NCBI RefSeq assembly: GCF_014650595.1
Contig: NZ_BMVG01000001.1
Location: forward strand, 930,001 to 994,000
Length of the DNA stretch: 64,000 bases
Direction: 5' to 3'
DNA from: Streptomyces alanosinicus
GTDB lineage: Bacteria > Actinomycetota > Actinomycetes > Streptomycetales > Streptomycetaceae
This document shows positions 7,809 to 16,242 of the stretch, in pieces. A program made the position numbers and the translations under genes. The first letter of the stretch is position 1. Each line of letters opens with the position of its first letter. Under the pieces are notes generated by a model that saw only the letters and a program-made list of their open reading frames with translations, searched no databases and was not told the origin of the DNA.

Positions 7809-8624
7809 ATGACGGCTGACGGTGAGACGGCGGAGGGCGAAGCCCTGGCCGGAGGCATGATGAACGCGGGCGCGGTCTTCCGCCACGGTGCTCTGGTAGA
7901 ACGCCCGGCGCCGCGCACCGCGCGCGCCCTCCATGCCCATCTCCTCGCGCTCGAAGAACACGGGTTCGACGCGGCTCCGAGGCCGATCCGTCTTACCGCA
8001 GACGGCCGCGAGCAGCTGACCTTCATCCCGGGCGACGTCGCTCTACCGCCGTATCCGCGCTGGGCGATGACCGAGACCGCGTTGAGATCGGTGGGCAGCC
8101 TGCTGCGCCGCCTGCACGACGCCAGCGCGGCCATCGCGGTTGACGCATGCGTCAACTGGCCCCGGTCCCTGGCCGACCCGGCGGGAGGAACGATGCTGTG
8201 CCACAACGACGTGTGCCCGGACAACGTCGTCTTCCGCGACGGCCATGCCGCAGCCCTGATCGATTTCGACCTGGCGGCCCCCGGCCGAGCCGTATGGGAC
8301 GTTGCCATGACCGCCCGCTACTGGATTCCCATGCTCGATCCCACGTCCGCGGCAGTTCTCCATCCCGCGGGGCTGGACGCCCCGACACGACTGCGGATCC
8401 TCGCCGACGGTTACGGCCTCTCCCCGCAGGAGCGCGCTGAACTGCCCGGCGTCATCGAACAGGCCACCGCATCCTGCCGGGCCTTCGTCACCGACCGAGT
8501 GGCCGACGGTGATCCCGCCTACACCCGGGCACTGTCCGAGCACGGTGGCTGGCAGCGCTGGGACCGCATCCAGGAGTGGCTAGCGGCACACCGCGAGTTG
8601 TTCACGGCTGCCCTGTTGAAATGA
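7809..8624 (+). CDS. Aminoglycoside phosphotransferase (APH) family protein
   Basis: 271 aa. The catalytic Brenner motif CHNDVCPDNVVF (HxDxxxxN) sits near residue 132, followed by the metal-binding IDFDLAAPGRAVWDVA, as in APH/choline-kinase-like phosphotransferases. The N-terminal lobe is short, with FRHGALVERP replacing the usual nucleotide-binding strand pair. Members phosphorylate aminoglycosides, other antibiotics or small metabolites. No resistance cassette context is seen, so the substrate is open. It stands alone between the insertion scar and a convergent XRE gene. Confidence 0.85.
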   Translation: MTADGETAEGEALAGGMMNAGAVFRHGALVERPAPRTARALHAHLLALEEHGFDAAPRPIRLTADGREQLTFIPGDVALPPYPRWAMTETALRSVGSLLRRLHDASAAIAVDACVNWPRSLADPAGGTMLCHNDVCPDNVVFRDGHAAALIDFDLAAPGRAVWDVAMTARYWIPMLDPTSAAVLHPAGLDAPTRLRILADGYGLSPQERAELPGVIEQATASCRAFVTDRVADGDPAYTRALSEHGGWQRWDRIQEWLAAHRELFTAALLK

Positions 8625-8662
8625 GGCGCTCAGAGGTTAAAGCACAAGCTGAGCCACCTGAA

Positions 8663-9589
8663 CTACCCGAGAGCGAGGGACGGCGTGCGGGCGGGGCCCG
8701 GCTCCGGATGACCCGAGGGCACCGGCTCCGGCCGGGCGTCCGCCGACTCCAGGCGGAGCATGGCCTGCTCGTCCGGGGTGCCGGGGGCCGCCTGGTAGAC
8801 CACCATCCGCTGGCCGCCCGTCCGGGCCAGCCGCATGACCTCATAGGTCAGGGTGATCGGGCCGACCCTGGGATGCTGGAAGGTCTTCTGCCCGCCGCCG
8901 CGCTCGCAGACGTCGTACCGCTCCCAGAGCCGCGCGAACTCGGGTGACTTCAGCACCAGTTCGCCGACGAGCGCGGTCAGCTCGGGATCGTCCGGGTCGG
9001 CCCCGGCGACCGCCCGCAGATGCGCCACCGACAGGGCGACGTTCTCCTCCCAGGGGTCGTAGATCGTCCGGCCGACCGGGTGGAGGAAGAGATAGCGGAT
9101 CAGGTTGCGCTGGGGCTCCGGCCAGTCCCAGAGCCCGGGCAGCAGCCGGCGGCCGGGCGGGTTCGCGGCCAGTACGCGGTTGTAGCGGCTCACCACATAG
9201 GCGGGCAGCGGGCGCATCGACTCCAGCATGCGCAGTACCGAGTCGCGGACGGTGTGGTCCGAGCAGGCGGGCAGCTCCGAGGCGCGGCCCGCGGCCAGCT
9301 CCGCGAGCTCGTGCAGACGCTCGTAACCGTCGCCGCGCAGCCGCAGGGCACGGCCGAGGGCGTCCACGACGGCGAGGGAGGGGTTGGTCTCCCGGCCGCG
9401 CTCCAGGCGGATGTAGTAGTCGACGCTCACCCCGGCCAGTGCGGCCAGCTCCTCCCGGCGCAGTCCGGGAGTGCGGCGCACCCCCGCGCCGGCCGGCAGG
9501 CCGACCTCCTCCGGGCGCACCTGCGCCCTGCGGGCCTTCAGGTATCTGCCCAGCTCAGTGCCCCGGGTGTCCGCTGATGCTGCTGCCAT
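8663..9589 (-). CDS. XRE family regulator with MmyB-like ligand-binding domain
   Basis: 308 aa. Residues 10-75 form an XRE helix-turn-helix (LGRYLKARRAQVRPEEVGLP, TPGLRREELAALAGVSVDYYIRLERGRETNPSLAVVDALGRAL). The rest is the PAS-like MmyB domain (ALPAYVVSRYNRVLAANPPGRRLL, LRYLFLHPVGRTIYDPWEENV, HPRVGPITLTYEVMRL) that binds fatty-acid-like ligands in characterised relatives. It is divergent from a DHA2 efflux gene across 259 bp, the usual regulator-pump arrangement, so it probably controls that pump and itself. Confidence 0.9.
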   Translation of the reverse strand: MAAASADTRGTELGRYLKARRAQVRPEEVGLPAGAGVRRTPGLRREELAALAGVSVDYYIRLERGRETNPSLAVVDALGRALRLRGDGYERLHELAELAAGRASELPACSDHTVRDSVLRMLESMRPLPAYVVSRYNRVLAANPPGRRLLPGLWDWPEPQRNLIRYLFLHPVGRTIYDPWEENVALSVAHLRAVAGADPDDPELTALVGELVLKSPEFARLWERYDVCERGGGQKTFQHPRVGPITLTYEVMRLARTGGQRMVVYQAAPGTPDEQAMLRLESADARPEPVPSGHPEPGPARTPSLALG

Positions 9590-9848
9590 CCAGCCATTGT
9601 CGCAGGCGGGCGGGGAACGTGGGGGGCCCTGTCAGGGCCTGGAACGCGGCACCCCCGGCACAGCGCGGTCTGCCGTACGGCCGCGCGCGGACGCACAGTT
9701 GATGCCGGAGCGGGCGGCCCGGCCCGCCGGGGCCCAGGGGGTGCATGGCACCGGACCGCGGCCCGGCAGGCTGCCGCCGCCCGCCCCGTCACCGCCGACA
9801 GACCACATCGACAGGCCGTCAACCACCCACGGATTCAAGGGATTCACC
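9590..9848. promoter_or_regulatory. Divergent promoter region, XRE regulator / DHA2 efflux pump
   Basis: 259 bp with no credible gene. It must hold both divergent promoters and the operator for the XRE regulator, but I could not pick out a clear -10/-35 pair or a strong palindrome. Confidence 0.4.
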
Positions 9849-11348
9849 GTGCCGAACACCCCGCGCCAGTCCACCAACACCGCCCCCACTCACGAGTACA
9901 CCCCCGAGGCATCGACGGACGCCCCCAAGTCATCGGCGCACACGGTACGGCGACGACAGCCGGACCGGGCCCGTCCCGCCGCGCCACCCTCCGGTGCCCC
10001 CGCCGCGCCACGCGGAGGCGGTCTCGCGCTGCTCGCTTCGCTGCTCGGGTTCACCGTGATCACCATCGACGTCTCGGCCGTGAACATCGCCCTGCCCTCG
10101 ATCCGGAACTCCTTCAGCGGCGGGATGGCCGGGCTGCAGTGGGTGGTGGACGCGTACACCCTGATGTTCGCCGCCCTGATGCTCTCCGCCGGCGCCCTCT
10201 CCGACCGCACCGGCGCCCGCCGCGCCTACGCCTGGGGCATCACCCTGTTCACCCTCGCCTCCCTCGGCTGCGCGCTCGCGCCCGGCATCGGCGTGCTCAT
10301 CGCCGCGCGCGTGGCGCAGGGCGGCGCCGCCGCGATCGTGATGCCGGCCTCGCTGGCGCTGATCCGGCAGGCGTACGAGGACGCCCGGGAACGCGCCCGT
10401 GCGATCGCGCTGTGGACGGTCGGCGGCTCGGTGGCGATGGCCGCGGGCCCGGTGCTGGGCGGGCTGCTCACCGACTCGGCGGGCTGGCGGGCGGTGTTCC
10501 TGCTCAACCTCCCGGTGGGCGCGGTGATCCTGGGCCTGCTGATCCGGGTGCCGCGCTCCCCGCGGCGGCCCGCCGCGCTGGACGGCGGCGGCCAGCTCAC
10601 CGCCGTACTGGCCCTGGCCGGGCTGGCCTTCGCGGTGATCGAGGGCGGCCACCGGGGCTGGACCAGCGGCCCCGTGCTGGCCGCCGCCGCGCTCGCCGTC
10701 GTCTCCGGTTACGCCTTCTACGCGACAGAGACCCGACACCGCCAGCCCATGGTCCCGCTGGCCATGCTGAGGAACCGCCGGGTGGCCGTCCCGCTCGCGG
10801 TCGGCTTCGCCGTCAACGCCGCCTTCTACGGCGGGATCTTCCTGCTGGGGCTGTACTACCAGCAGCTGCGCGGGATGTCGGGAACGGCGGCCGGACTGAT
10901 GTTCGTCCCGATGTCGGCGGTGGTGACGGCGACCAACCTGGTCTCGCCGCGCATGGCGGAGCGGATCGGGCGGCGCCCGGTGATCGTCGCCGGCCAGCTG
11001 ATCTTCGCGGGGGCGATGCTGGCCATGCTGCCGCTGGCCGCGCACACCCCGGTGTGGCTGGTCCTGGTCCTACTGCTGCCGCTGAGCATCGGCGGGGCGC
11101 TCGTGGTGCCCGCGCTGACCGCGCTGCTGATGGACGCGGTCCCGGGAGAGCGCGCGGGGACCGCGTCGGGGCTGCTCAACTCCTTCCGGCAGACCGGCGG
11201 GGCGCTGGCCGTCGCCCTCTTCGGCAGCCTCCTCGCCGGCCCCGGCGGCGACTTCTCCCTCCAGGGCATGCGCCTCGGCCTCCTGGCCGTCGCCGCGCTT
11301 CTCCTCTTTACCGCGGCCCTGTCCCGCGTCCTGCTGCCGCGTGGCTGA
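9849..11348 (+). CDS. DHA2 family MFS multidrug transporter (EmrB/QacA type)
   Basis: 499 aa with about fourteen membrane spans, the usual DHA2 number. Motifs include DVSAVNIALPSIRNSF in span 1, WVVDAYTLMFAALMLSAGALSDRTGARRAYAWG, RVAQGGAAAIVMPASLALI, and GGSVAMAAGPVLGGLLTDSAGWRAVFLLNLPVG (motif C of exporters). The GTG at 9849 follows CAAGGGATTCACC; the frame open to 9471 overlaps the divergent regulator and is rejected. It should export hydrophobic drugs or metabolites by proton antiport. Expression is probably controlled by the divergent XRE/MmyB protein. The 3' end overlaps the convergent DUF397 gene by 41 bp. Confidence 0.9.
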   Translation: MPNTPRQSTNTAPTHEYTPEASTDAPKSSAHTVRRRQPDRARPAAPPSGAPAAPRGGGLALLASLLGFTVITIDVSAVNIALPSIRNSFSGGMAGLQWVVDAYTLMFAALMLSAGALSDRTGARRAYAWGITLFTLASLGCALAPGIGVLIAARVAQGGAAAIVMPASLALIRQAYEDARERARAIALWTVGGSVAMAAGPVLGGLLTDSAGWRAVFLLNLPVGAVILGLLIRVPRSPRRPAALDGGGQLTAVLALAGLAFAVIEGGHRGWTSGPVLAAAALAVVSGYAFYATETRHRQPMVPLAMLRNRRVAVPLAVGFAVNAAFYGGIFLLGLYYQQLRGMSGTAAGLMFVPMSAVVTATNLVSPRMAERIGRRPVIVAGQLIFAGAMLAMLPLAAHTPVWLVLVLLLPLSIGGALVVPALTALLMDAVPGERAGTASGLLNSFRQTGGALAVALFGSLLAGPGGDFSLQGMRLGLLAVAALLLFTAALSRVLLPRG

Positions 11349-11520
11349 GCCCCAACGACGCCGTGAACTCCGCCCAGCCCTTCGGGGTGAGGCGGAGTAT
11401 CGGGCCGTCGGGGGCTTTGGAGTCGCGGACGGCGATGGTGTGGGGGATGTTGCGGGCGACTTCGACGCAATTCCCTCCGGTGTTGCTATAGCTGGACGTC
11501 ACGAAGTCGAACTCGGGCAT
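11308..11520 (-). CDS. DUF397 domain protein (BldB-like small protein)
   Basis: A 70-aa DUF397 protein with the typical pattern FVTSSYSNTGGNCVEVARN, IAVRDSKAPDGPILRLTPKGWAEFTA. Such proteins are partners encoded beside WhiJ-like XRE regulators in streptomycetes. The ATG at 11518-11520 is 3 bp past the stop of the XRE gene, so the two are coupled. The C-terminal tail (about the last 13 residues) is encoded on the strand opposite the end of the efflux gene. Confidence 0.9.
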   Translation of the reverse strand: MPEFDFVTSSYSNTGGNCVEVARNIPHTIAVRDSKAPDGPILRLTPKGWAEFTASLGLSHAAAGRGTGPR

Positions 11521-11523
11521 GGG

Positions 11524-12408
11524 TCAGAACTCCTCGCGGACGGTGTTGATCAGTCGGGCGGAGTCGCGCTGGGCGAGGCTGAGCCGGGCCGTGCGGTCGA
11601 AGAAGGCGCCGTATGCCGCGCTCTCGACGTCGTTCTCCACCCACACAGTAGACATGATGGTGTCTGTGTGAACCACGTCCAGAGCCTCGCTCTCGGCAAA
11701 CGAGATGATGGTGAACGGTCCCGTGATGCACGGGTGTCCACCCGCACGGAACGGCAGCACCTGAAGGCGGACATTCGGGAGCTTGGCCACCTTCAGCAGA
11801 TGCTCCAACTGTGCGCGCATGATGTCGGGACCACCGATCAACTGCCGCAGTGCCGCTTCCCAGACGATGGCGTACACCTGCAGCGGACGCTCGCCATGCA
11901 GTCGCTCCTGCCGACGCATGCGGATCTCGACCAAGCGCTCGATGTCGTCGGGGTCCTCCCACACCCCTGCTCCTTCACTCACCGCAAGCGCACGGGCGTA
12001 CTCGGCGGTCTGGAACAGGCCGGGGATCAGGGAGAGTTCCCAGGCTCGTACACGACTGGCGACGTCCTCCAGCGCGATGTACTCGGAGAAGGTGCCCGGG
12101 TGAGGTGAGTCCTGCCACCAGCCATTGGCCTTGCGGCGTTCGCGGTCCAGCTTCGCCAGCCCCAGCATCCGGGCTACGGCCTCGCGGTCGTCCACGCCGT
12201 AACACTCGCAGAGCGCACGGATGTCGGGGTCCCGCATGGGAACCCAGCCCTGTTCCATCTTCACGATCTTCGAGTTGGACGCGTTGATGGCATCCGCTGC
12301 CTGACGTTGGGTCTTACCGGCGGCGTCGCGCAGGCGCAGCAACTCCCCGCCGAGCCTGCGGCCCAGCACAGTTGACGTCCGGTTACCCAATGGCGAGGTA
12401 CGAGTCAC
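11524..12408 (-). CDS. WhiJ-like XRE regulator with DUF5753 domain
   Basis: 294 aa from the GTG at 12408, which is preceded by GCAGGAGAGAC; the longer frame to 12471 lacks a ribosome site. The helix-turn-helix covers residues about 14-70 (LGGELLRLRDAAGKTQRQAADAINASNSKIVKMEQG). The C-terminal DUF5753 domain includes ELSLIPGLFQTAEYARAL, RMRRQERL, VWEAALRQLIGG and LPNVRLQVLPFRAGGHPCITGPFTI. These proteins work with DUF397 partners and often influence development and antibiotic production. The gene is coupled to the DUF397 gene and divergent from an anti-sigma-like ATPase, completing a WhiJ-type locus. Confidence 0.9.
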   Translation of the reverse strand: MTRTSPLGNRTSTVLGRRLGGELLRLRDAAGKTQRQAADAINASNSKIVKMEQGWVPMRDPDIRALCECYGVDDREAVARMLGLAKLDRERRKANGWWQDSPHPGTFSEYIALEDVASRVRAWELSLIPGLFQTAEYARALAVSEGAGVWEDPDDIERLVEIRMRRQERLHGERPLQVYAIVWEAALRQLIGGPDIMRAQLEHLLKVAKLPNVRLQVLPFRAGGHPCITGPFTIISFAESEALDVVHTDTIMSTVWVENDVESAAYGAFFDRTARLSLAQRDSARLINTVREEF

Positions 12409-12549
12409 AGAACAAGTCTCTCCTGCGGAATTCCAACCCGTCACCCGTTGGAGACAATTGCACCCGAACACCTTGCACCTGATGCATGCACACCGCTACG
12501 TTCGGCATCCAGTCGCCCACACAGCGGAGCCATCCGGAAGGTGCACTCC

Positions 12550-12990
12550 ATGCCCGACGCCCACCCCTCCCCCGACCCCGTCCTCCACGAAGACCAGCTC
12601 GACTACACCCCCGTCCCCCGCAGCATCGCGCTCGCCCGGCACCGCACCGCACGCCTCGCCATCACGTGGGCGTATCCGCATCTCGCCGGGGACGTCGCCC
12701 TCGTCACCTCCGAGCTGATGACCAACGCGCTGCTGCACGGCAGCCTGCGCGACCGGCTCATCCGGGTACGGATCTGCACGACGGCCGCCATGCTTCGCGT
12801 CGAGGTCAGCGACCCCCGCGGCGAACGGCTGCCCTGCCCCCGGGACGCGACCGGCGAGGATCAGTTCGGGCGGGGGCTGCTACTGGTCGAGGCACTGGCG
12901 GACGACTGGGGTGTGGGCCCACGGGTGGGCGTGGGCAAGACCGTCTGGGCACAGTGGGGCCTCGGGCTCAGTCTCTGCACACGGGAGTGA
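12550..12990 (+). CDS. ATP-binding regulatory protein (SpoIIAB/RsbW-like)
   Basis: 146 aa from the ATG at 12550, preceded by CCGGAAGGTGCACTCC. GHKL ATPase motifs are present: N box TSELMTNALLHG, G1 box VEVSDPRGERLP and G2 FGRGLLLVEALADDWG. It is the third typical component of WhiJ-type loci, read divergently from the XRE/DUF397 pair, and is followed after 5 bp by a DUF6247-like gene. It probably binds and controls a regulatory partner; the partner is not known. Confidence 0.87.
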   Translation: MPDAHPSPDPVLHEDQLDYTPVPRSIALARHRTARLAITWAYPHLAGDVALVTSELMTNALLHGSLRDRLIRVRICTTAAMLRVEVSDPRGERLPCPRDATGEDQFGRGLLLVEALADDWGVGPRVGVGKTVWAQWGLGLSLCTRE

Positions 12991-12995
12991 CGGGA

Positions 12996-13379
12996 ATGGC
13001 GTTGGACGAACGGAAGAGGCGGCCGATGAGCATGCCATACGCGGACGGAAGCGGTCCGCTCGTCCCCAAGCCCGAGCTGACCCTGCCGGCGCTTCGACAA
13101 GCCGTTGCCGCGGTCGCCCCCTCCCGCCTGCCCGAATTCTTCGAGGACCTTCAGAAGGCGTTCGTACGGGCCGGGGACGAGGACAGCGTCGTGCCGATCC
13201 GGATGTTCTACCGCCAGTGGGGTGTCGTCATCGAGATCGAGCGGCACCCGGAGACGGCCCGTCGGCTGCACGCCGCCGAGCAGGCCCTCAGCAGCCCCGA
13301 CCCGAATGTGCGCGAGCGGGCCGTCCGCGAGGCCGGGGAGATCGTTCGCGCGGCGCACCGCGAGGTCGCCGGAGGCTGA
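12996..13379 (+). CDS. DUF6247-like small protein
   Basis: 127 aa. The core reads RLPEFFEDLQKAFVRAGDEDSVVPIRMFYRQWGVVIEIERHPE, which resembles the short actinobacterial DUF6247 family seen beside WhiJ-locus ATPases; this is from memory and not checked. The ATG at 12996 is 5 bp after the ATPase stop, so the pair is an operon; a second ATG at 13026 is possible. There is no membrane segment or known catalytic motif, and the function is unknown. Confidence 0.72.
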   Translation: MALDERKRRPMSMPYADGSGPLVPKPELTLPALRQAVAAVAPSRLPEFFEDLQKAFVRAGDEDSVVPIRMFYRQWGVVIEIERHPETARRLHAAEQALSSPDPNVRERAVREAGEIVRAAHREVAGG

Positions 13380-13433
13380 GGGCGCCGCCTGCACCGAGCC
13401 CGGGGCACTCCAGCCGAACAACAAAAAAGCCGA

Positions 13434-13493
13434 GGGCGCCCGTCTCCCCCGAGGTACGGCGACACGCGCGTACCGGCGGGAGGGCGGGCGCCC
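13434..13493. terminator. Bidirectional hairpin between convergent genes
   Basis: GGGCGCCCG (13434-13442) pairs perfectly with CGGGCGCCC (13485-13493), and TCTCCC/GGGAGG extend the stem. It sits between the DUF6247-like gene and the convergent small membrane gene, so it can stop transcription from both sides. Confidence 0.65.
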
Positions 13494-13516
13494 CCGGAGA
13501 GAGAACCGGTGTCCGG

Positions 13517-13792
13517 TCAGGCCTTGGCCTTGGCCTCGGGCTTCGCGGGAACGGAGGGCTTGACGACCCGGATCTTCGACCTGTCCAGCGCCATCACCAG
13601 GCCGGCGATGACCGCGAACAGGACGGCCGGAGCGAGCACGTAGAGGCCCAGCGTCTGGACGACGCTCAGACCATGGCCGGGGTCGTCGCCGTCGTCGCGG
13701 GTCAGCGCGAGCGCGGGGGACGACATGAGCAGCATCATCAGCGTCGTACCGGCGGCCAGGGCGCCGGCGCGCAGGGCGTTCTTCTTGTCCAC
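13517..13792 (-). CDS. Small membrane protein downstream of malQ
   Basis: 91 aa from the GTG at 13792, preceded by TTGAGGACC. There is a signal-like hydrophobic stretch (residues about 8-30, ending ALALTRDD), a second membrane span (about 42-66, LGLYVLAPAVLFAVIAGLVMAL) and a lysine/alanine/proline-rich tail (KPEAKAKA). It begins 5 bp after the malQ stop and is probably co-transcribed. I do not recognise a family; the layout suggests a small bitopic or two-span membrane protein. Confidence 0.75.
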   Translation of the reverse strand: MDKKNALRAGALAAGTTLMMLLMSSPALALTRDDGDDPGHGLSVVQTLGLYVLAPAVLFAVIAGLVMALDRSKIRVVKPSVPAKPEAKAKA

Positions 13793-13797
13793 GGTCC

Positions 13798-15978
13798 TCA
13801 AGTTAGCGAACCACCCGGAAGGCCGCTCGCCCGGGGTCCCGTTGTGGCGGCTGACACGGCTGCGACCTGTGTGAATACGTCGAGTAATGCCCGCAGGCGG
13901 GGGACGGAGGTCAGTTCCTCCAGCGGCACCGGCCGACCGTCGCGGTCGGCGATCGGCAGCCGCCAGTTGGGGTACTGGTCCCAGGTGCCCGGGAGGTTCT
14001 GCGGGCGGCGGTCGCCCACGCCGTCCGGGAGCCAGACGCCGATCAGCCGGGCCGGGGTGCGCAGCAGGAAGCGGTGGACGGCGCGGATCTCCTCCTCCTC
14101 GTCCGAGCCGGGCGGCCCGGCGGCCGACAGGTCCAGCAGGCCGAGACTGCCCAGCAGGGCGAGCCACTCCGCGGCGTCGGCGGTGGCCTCGGCGCGTTCC
14201 TCGGCCGCCGGCCGGGTGAGCAGGCCCAGGCGGTCGCGCAGGTCGACGTGGTCGCCGGTGAGCCGGGCGGCGGTGGGCGGCAGATCGTGGGTGGTGGCGG
14301 TGGCCAGGCAGTCGGCGCGCCAGTGGTCGGGCGGCAGCGGGCGTCCGTCGCCCTCCCAGTCCCGTTCGAACCACAGCACCGAGGTGCCGAGCACCCCGCG
14401 CCGCTGCAGGGTCTCGCGCACGCCGGGCTCGACGGTGCCGAGGTCCTCGCCGATGACGACGGCGCCGGCGCGGGTGGCCTCCAGGGCGAGTACGGCGAGC
14501 ATGGCGTCGGCGTCGTACCGGACGTAGGTGCCCTCGGTGGGCGGGCTGCCCTGGGGGACCCACCACAGCCGGAACAGGCCCATGACGTGGTCGATGCGCA
14601 GGGCGCCGGCGTAGCGGAAGAGGGCGCGCAGCAGATCGCGGTACGGCGCGTACCCGCACGCGGCGAGCCGGTCGGGGCGCCAGGGCGGCAGGCCCCAGTC
14701 CTGGCCGCGGGCGTTGAAGGCGTCGGGCGGGGCGCCGACGGAGGTGCCGGCGGCGAACACGTCCTGCTGAGCCCAGGCGTCGGCGCCCGCCGGGTGCACG
14801 CCGACGGCGAGGTCGTGCACGATCCCGACCGGCATCCCGGCCTCCGCCGCCGCGGACTGGGCGGCGCGGAGCTGGCCGTCGGTGAGCCAGGCGAGACGGG
14901 CGTGGAACTCGACCCGGTCGGCGAGGCCGGCCCGCGCGCGGGCGGTGGCCGTTGAGCGGGGGTCGCGCAGGCCGTCGGGCCAGCCGTGCCAGTCGGTGCC
15001 GTGGGTCTCGGCGAGGGCGTACCAGGTGGCGTGGTCGTCGAGGGCCTGGCCGTGGGCGGCGCGGAAGTCGTCGTAGGCGGCCTGGCGGCCGGGGTCGAGG
15101 GGGACGGCCAGGACCAGTTCGAGGGCCTCGCGCTTGAGCTCCCACACGGCGTCGCGGTCGATGAGGGCGCCCTTGTCGAGGACGGTGGCGCGCAGCCGCT
15201 CGGCGCGCTCCAGCAGCCGGCCGAGCCGTTCGCGGTCCGCGACGTACGCGAACTCAGGGACGGCCTCGACCCGCAGATGCACGGGGTCGGGGAAGCGGCG
15301 GGAGGACGGACGGTACGGGGAGGGGTCGGTGGGGGCGCCGGGTACGGCCGCGTGCAGCGGGTTGACCTGCACGAATCCGGCGCCGGCGGTGCGTCCGGCC
15401 CAGCCGGCCAGCTCGGCGAGGTCACCGAGGTCGCCCATGCCCCAGGAGCGGCGCGAGAGCAGCGAGTACAGCTGGACCAGAAGGCCGTAGGAGCGGCCGG
15501 GCGGGGCGGGCAGCCGGTCGGGGGCGACGACGAGACGGGCGTGTCCGCTGCGGCCGTCGGGGGCGACAGCGGTCACCCGGTGCACACCGAGCGGCAGCTC
15601 CCCGGTCCCGCCCCACTCCAGCCCGTCCTGCCCCGGCCCGCCCCACTCCATCCCGTCCTGCTCCTGCCCGTCCTCGGTCTCGACGCGCAGACGGGTGCCG
15701 GGCGGCAGCGCGGCGAGGGCGGCGGGGCCCTCGGGGTCACCGGCCCAGTGCACGAGGGTCGGCGGCAACAGGCGCTCGCGCAGCTCGCGTTCCCGTGCGG
15801 CGAGCGCGGTGCGTACGGCGTCGGGGCCGGCCGCGTCGACGCCGAGGGCGGCCAGCGCGGCGACCACGGCGGAGGCGGGGACCGGGACCTCGCGGCCCGG
15901 GGCGGGGCTGTAGGAGACGGCGACCCCGTGCAGTTCGGCGAGCCGGGACAGGTGCGCGTCCTCCAGCGCCGCGGTCAT
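13798..15978 (-). CDS. malQ: 4-alpha-glucanotransferase (amylomaltase, GH77)
   Basis: 726 aa. The enzyme transfers 1,4-alpha-glucan segments between maltodextrins in glycogen/maltose metabolism in the cytoplasm. GH77 signatures are clear: SYGLLVQLYSLLSRRSWGMGDLGDL, the catalytic region ALRIDHVMGLFRLWWVPQG with the nucleophile Asp, and VVIGEDLGTVEPGVRE with the acid/base Glu. An N-terminal beta-sandwich extension of about 170 residues is usual in actinobacteria. The ATG at 15976-15978 directly follows the stop of a small upstream gene. One TTA codon lies at 13885-13887 (codon 698), near the C-terminus, so full-length product may need bldA. Confidence 0.95.
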   Translation of the reverse strand: MTAALEDAHLSRLAELHGVAVSYSPAPGREVPVPASAVVAALAALGVDAAGPDAVRTALAARERELRERLLPPTLVHWAGDPEGPAALAALPPGTRLRVETEDGQEQDGMEWGGPGQDGLEWGGTGELPLGVHRVTAVAPDGRSGHARLVVAPDRLPAPPGRSYGLLVQLYSLLSRRSWGMGDLGDLAELAGWAGRTAGAGFVQVNPLHAAVPGAPTDPSPYRPSSRRFPDPVHLRVEAVPEFAYVADRERLGRLLERAERLRATVLDKGALIDRDAVWELKREALELVLAVPLDPGRQAAYDDFRAAHGQALDDHATWYALAETHGTDWHGWPDGLRDPRSTATARARAGLADRVEFHARLAWLTDGQLRAAQSAAAEAGMPVGIVHDLAVGVHPAGADAWAQQDVFAAGTSVGAPPDAFNARGQDWGLPPWRPDRLAACGYAPYRDLLRALFRYAGALRIDHVMGLFRLWWVPQGSPPTEGTYVRYDADAMLAVLALEATRAGAVVIGEDLGTVEPGVRETLQRRGVLGTSVLWFERDWEGDGRPLPPDHWRADCLATATTHDLPPTAARLTGDHVDLRDRLGLLTRPAAEERAEATADAAEWLALLGSLGLLDLSAAGPPGSDEEEEIRAVHRFLLRTPARLIGVWLPDGVGDRRPQNLPGTWDQYPNWRLPIADRDGRPVPLEELTSVPRLRALLDVFTQVAAVSAATTGPRASGLPGGSLT

Positions 15979-16242
15979 CTACAACCCCGCACCGAAGGCG
16001 TCGGATGCGTACGACCCCACACCGAAGGCGTCGGACTCGCTGGTCAGCGGGGTGGCATCGGCGAGCGGTGGCTCGCTGGTCAGGGGCTCGGCGTCGGGCA
16101 GCGGCGGCTCGCTGGTCAGCGGGGCCTGGGCGCAGGCGCTCTCGGCACTGAAGACGCACAGCGACGCGTCGTCATCCGGGGCCAGGAGGGCCGCCTCGGG
16201 TTTCCACTGGGCCGGGATCGAGAGTCGGGCCGGTACGGGCAC
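15979..16242 (-). CDS. Small repeat-bearing protein directly upstream of malQ
   Basis: 87 aa from the GTG at 16242 (ribosome site GAAGGAGAACC). The sequence is soluble and acidic, with three short repeats of the type PLTSEPPL(P/A)DA and two SDAFG(V/A)G repeats at the end, plus two cysteines (CVFSAESAC). The stop is immediately followed by the malQ ATG, implying tight coupling. No family is recognised. A RiPP precursor was considered and rejected because no modifying enzyme is nearby. Confidence 0.6.
   Translation of the reverse strand: MPVPARLSIPAQWKPEAALLAPDDDASLCVFSAESACAQAPLTSEPPLPDAEPLTSEPPLADATPLTSESDAFGVGSYASDAFGAGL

Noticed and set aside
15979..16242. RiPP precursor peptide
   Set aside because: No lanthipeptide, sactipeptide or lasso enzyme is nearby, and the Cys/Ser content does not form a clear core peptide.
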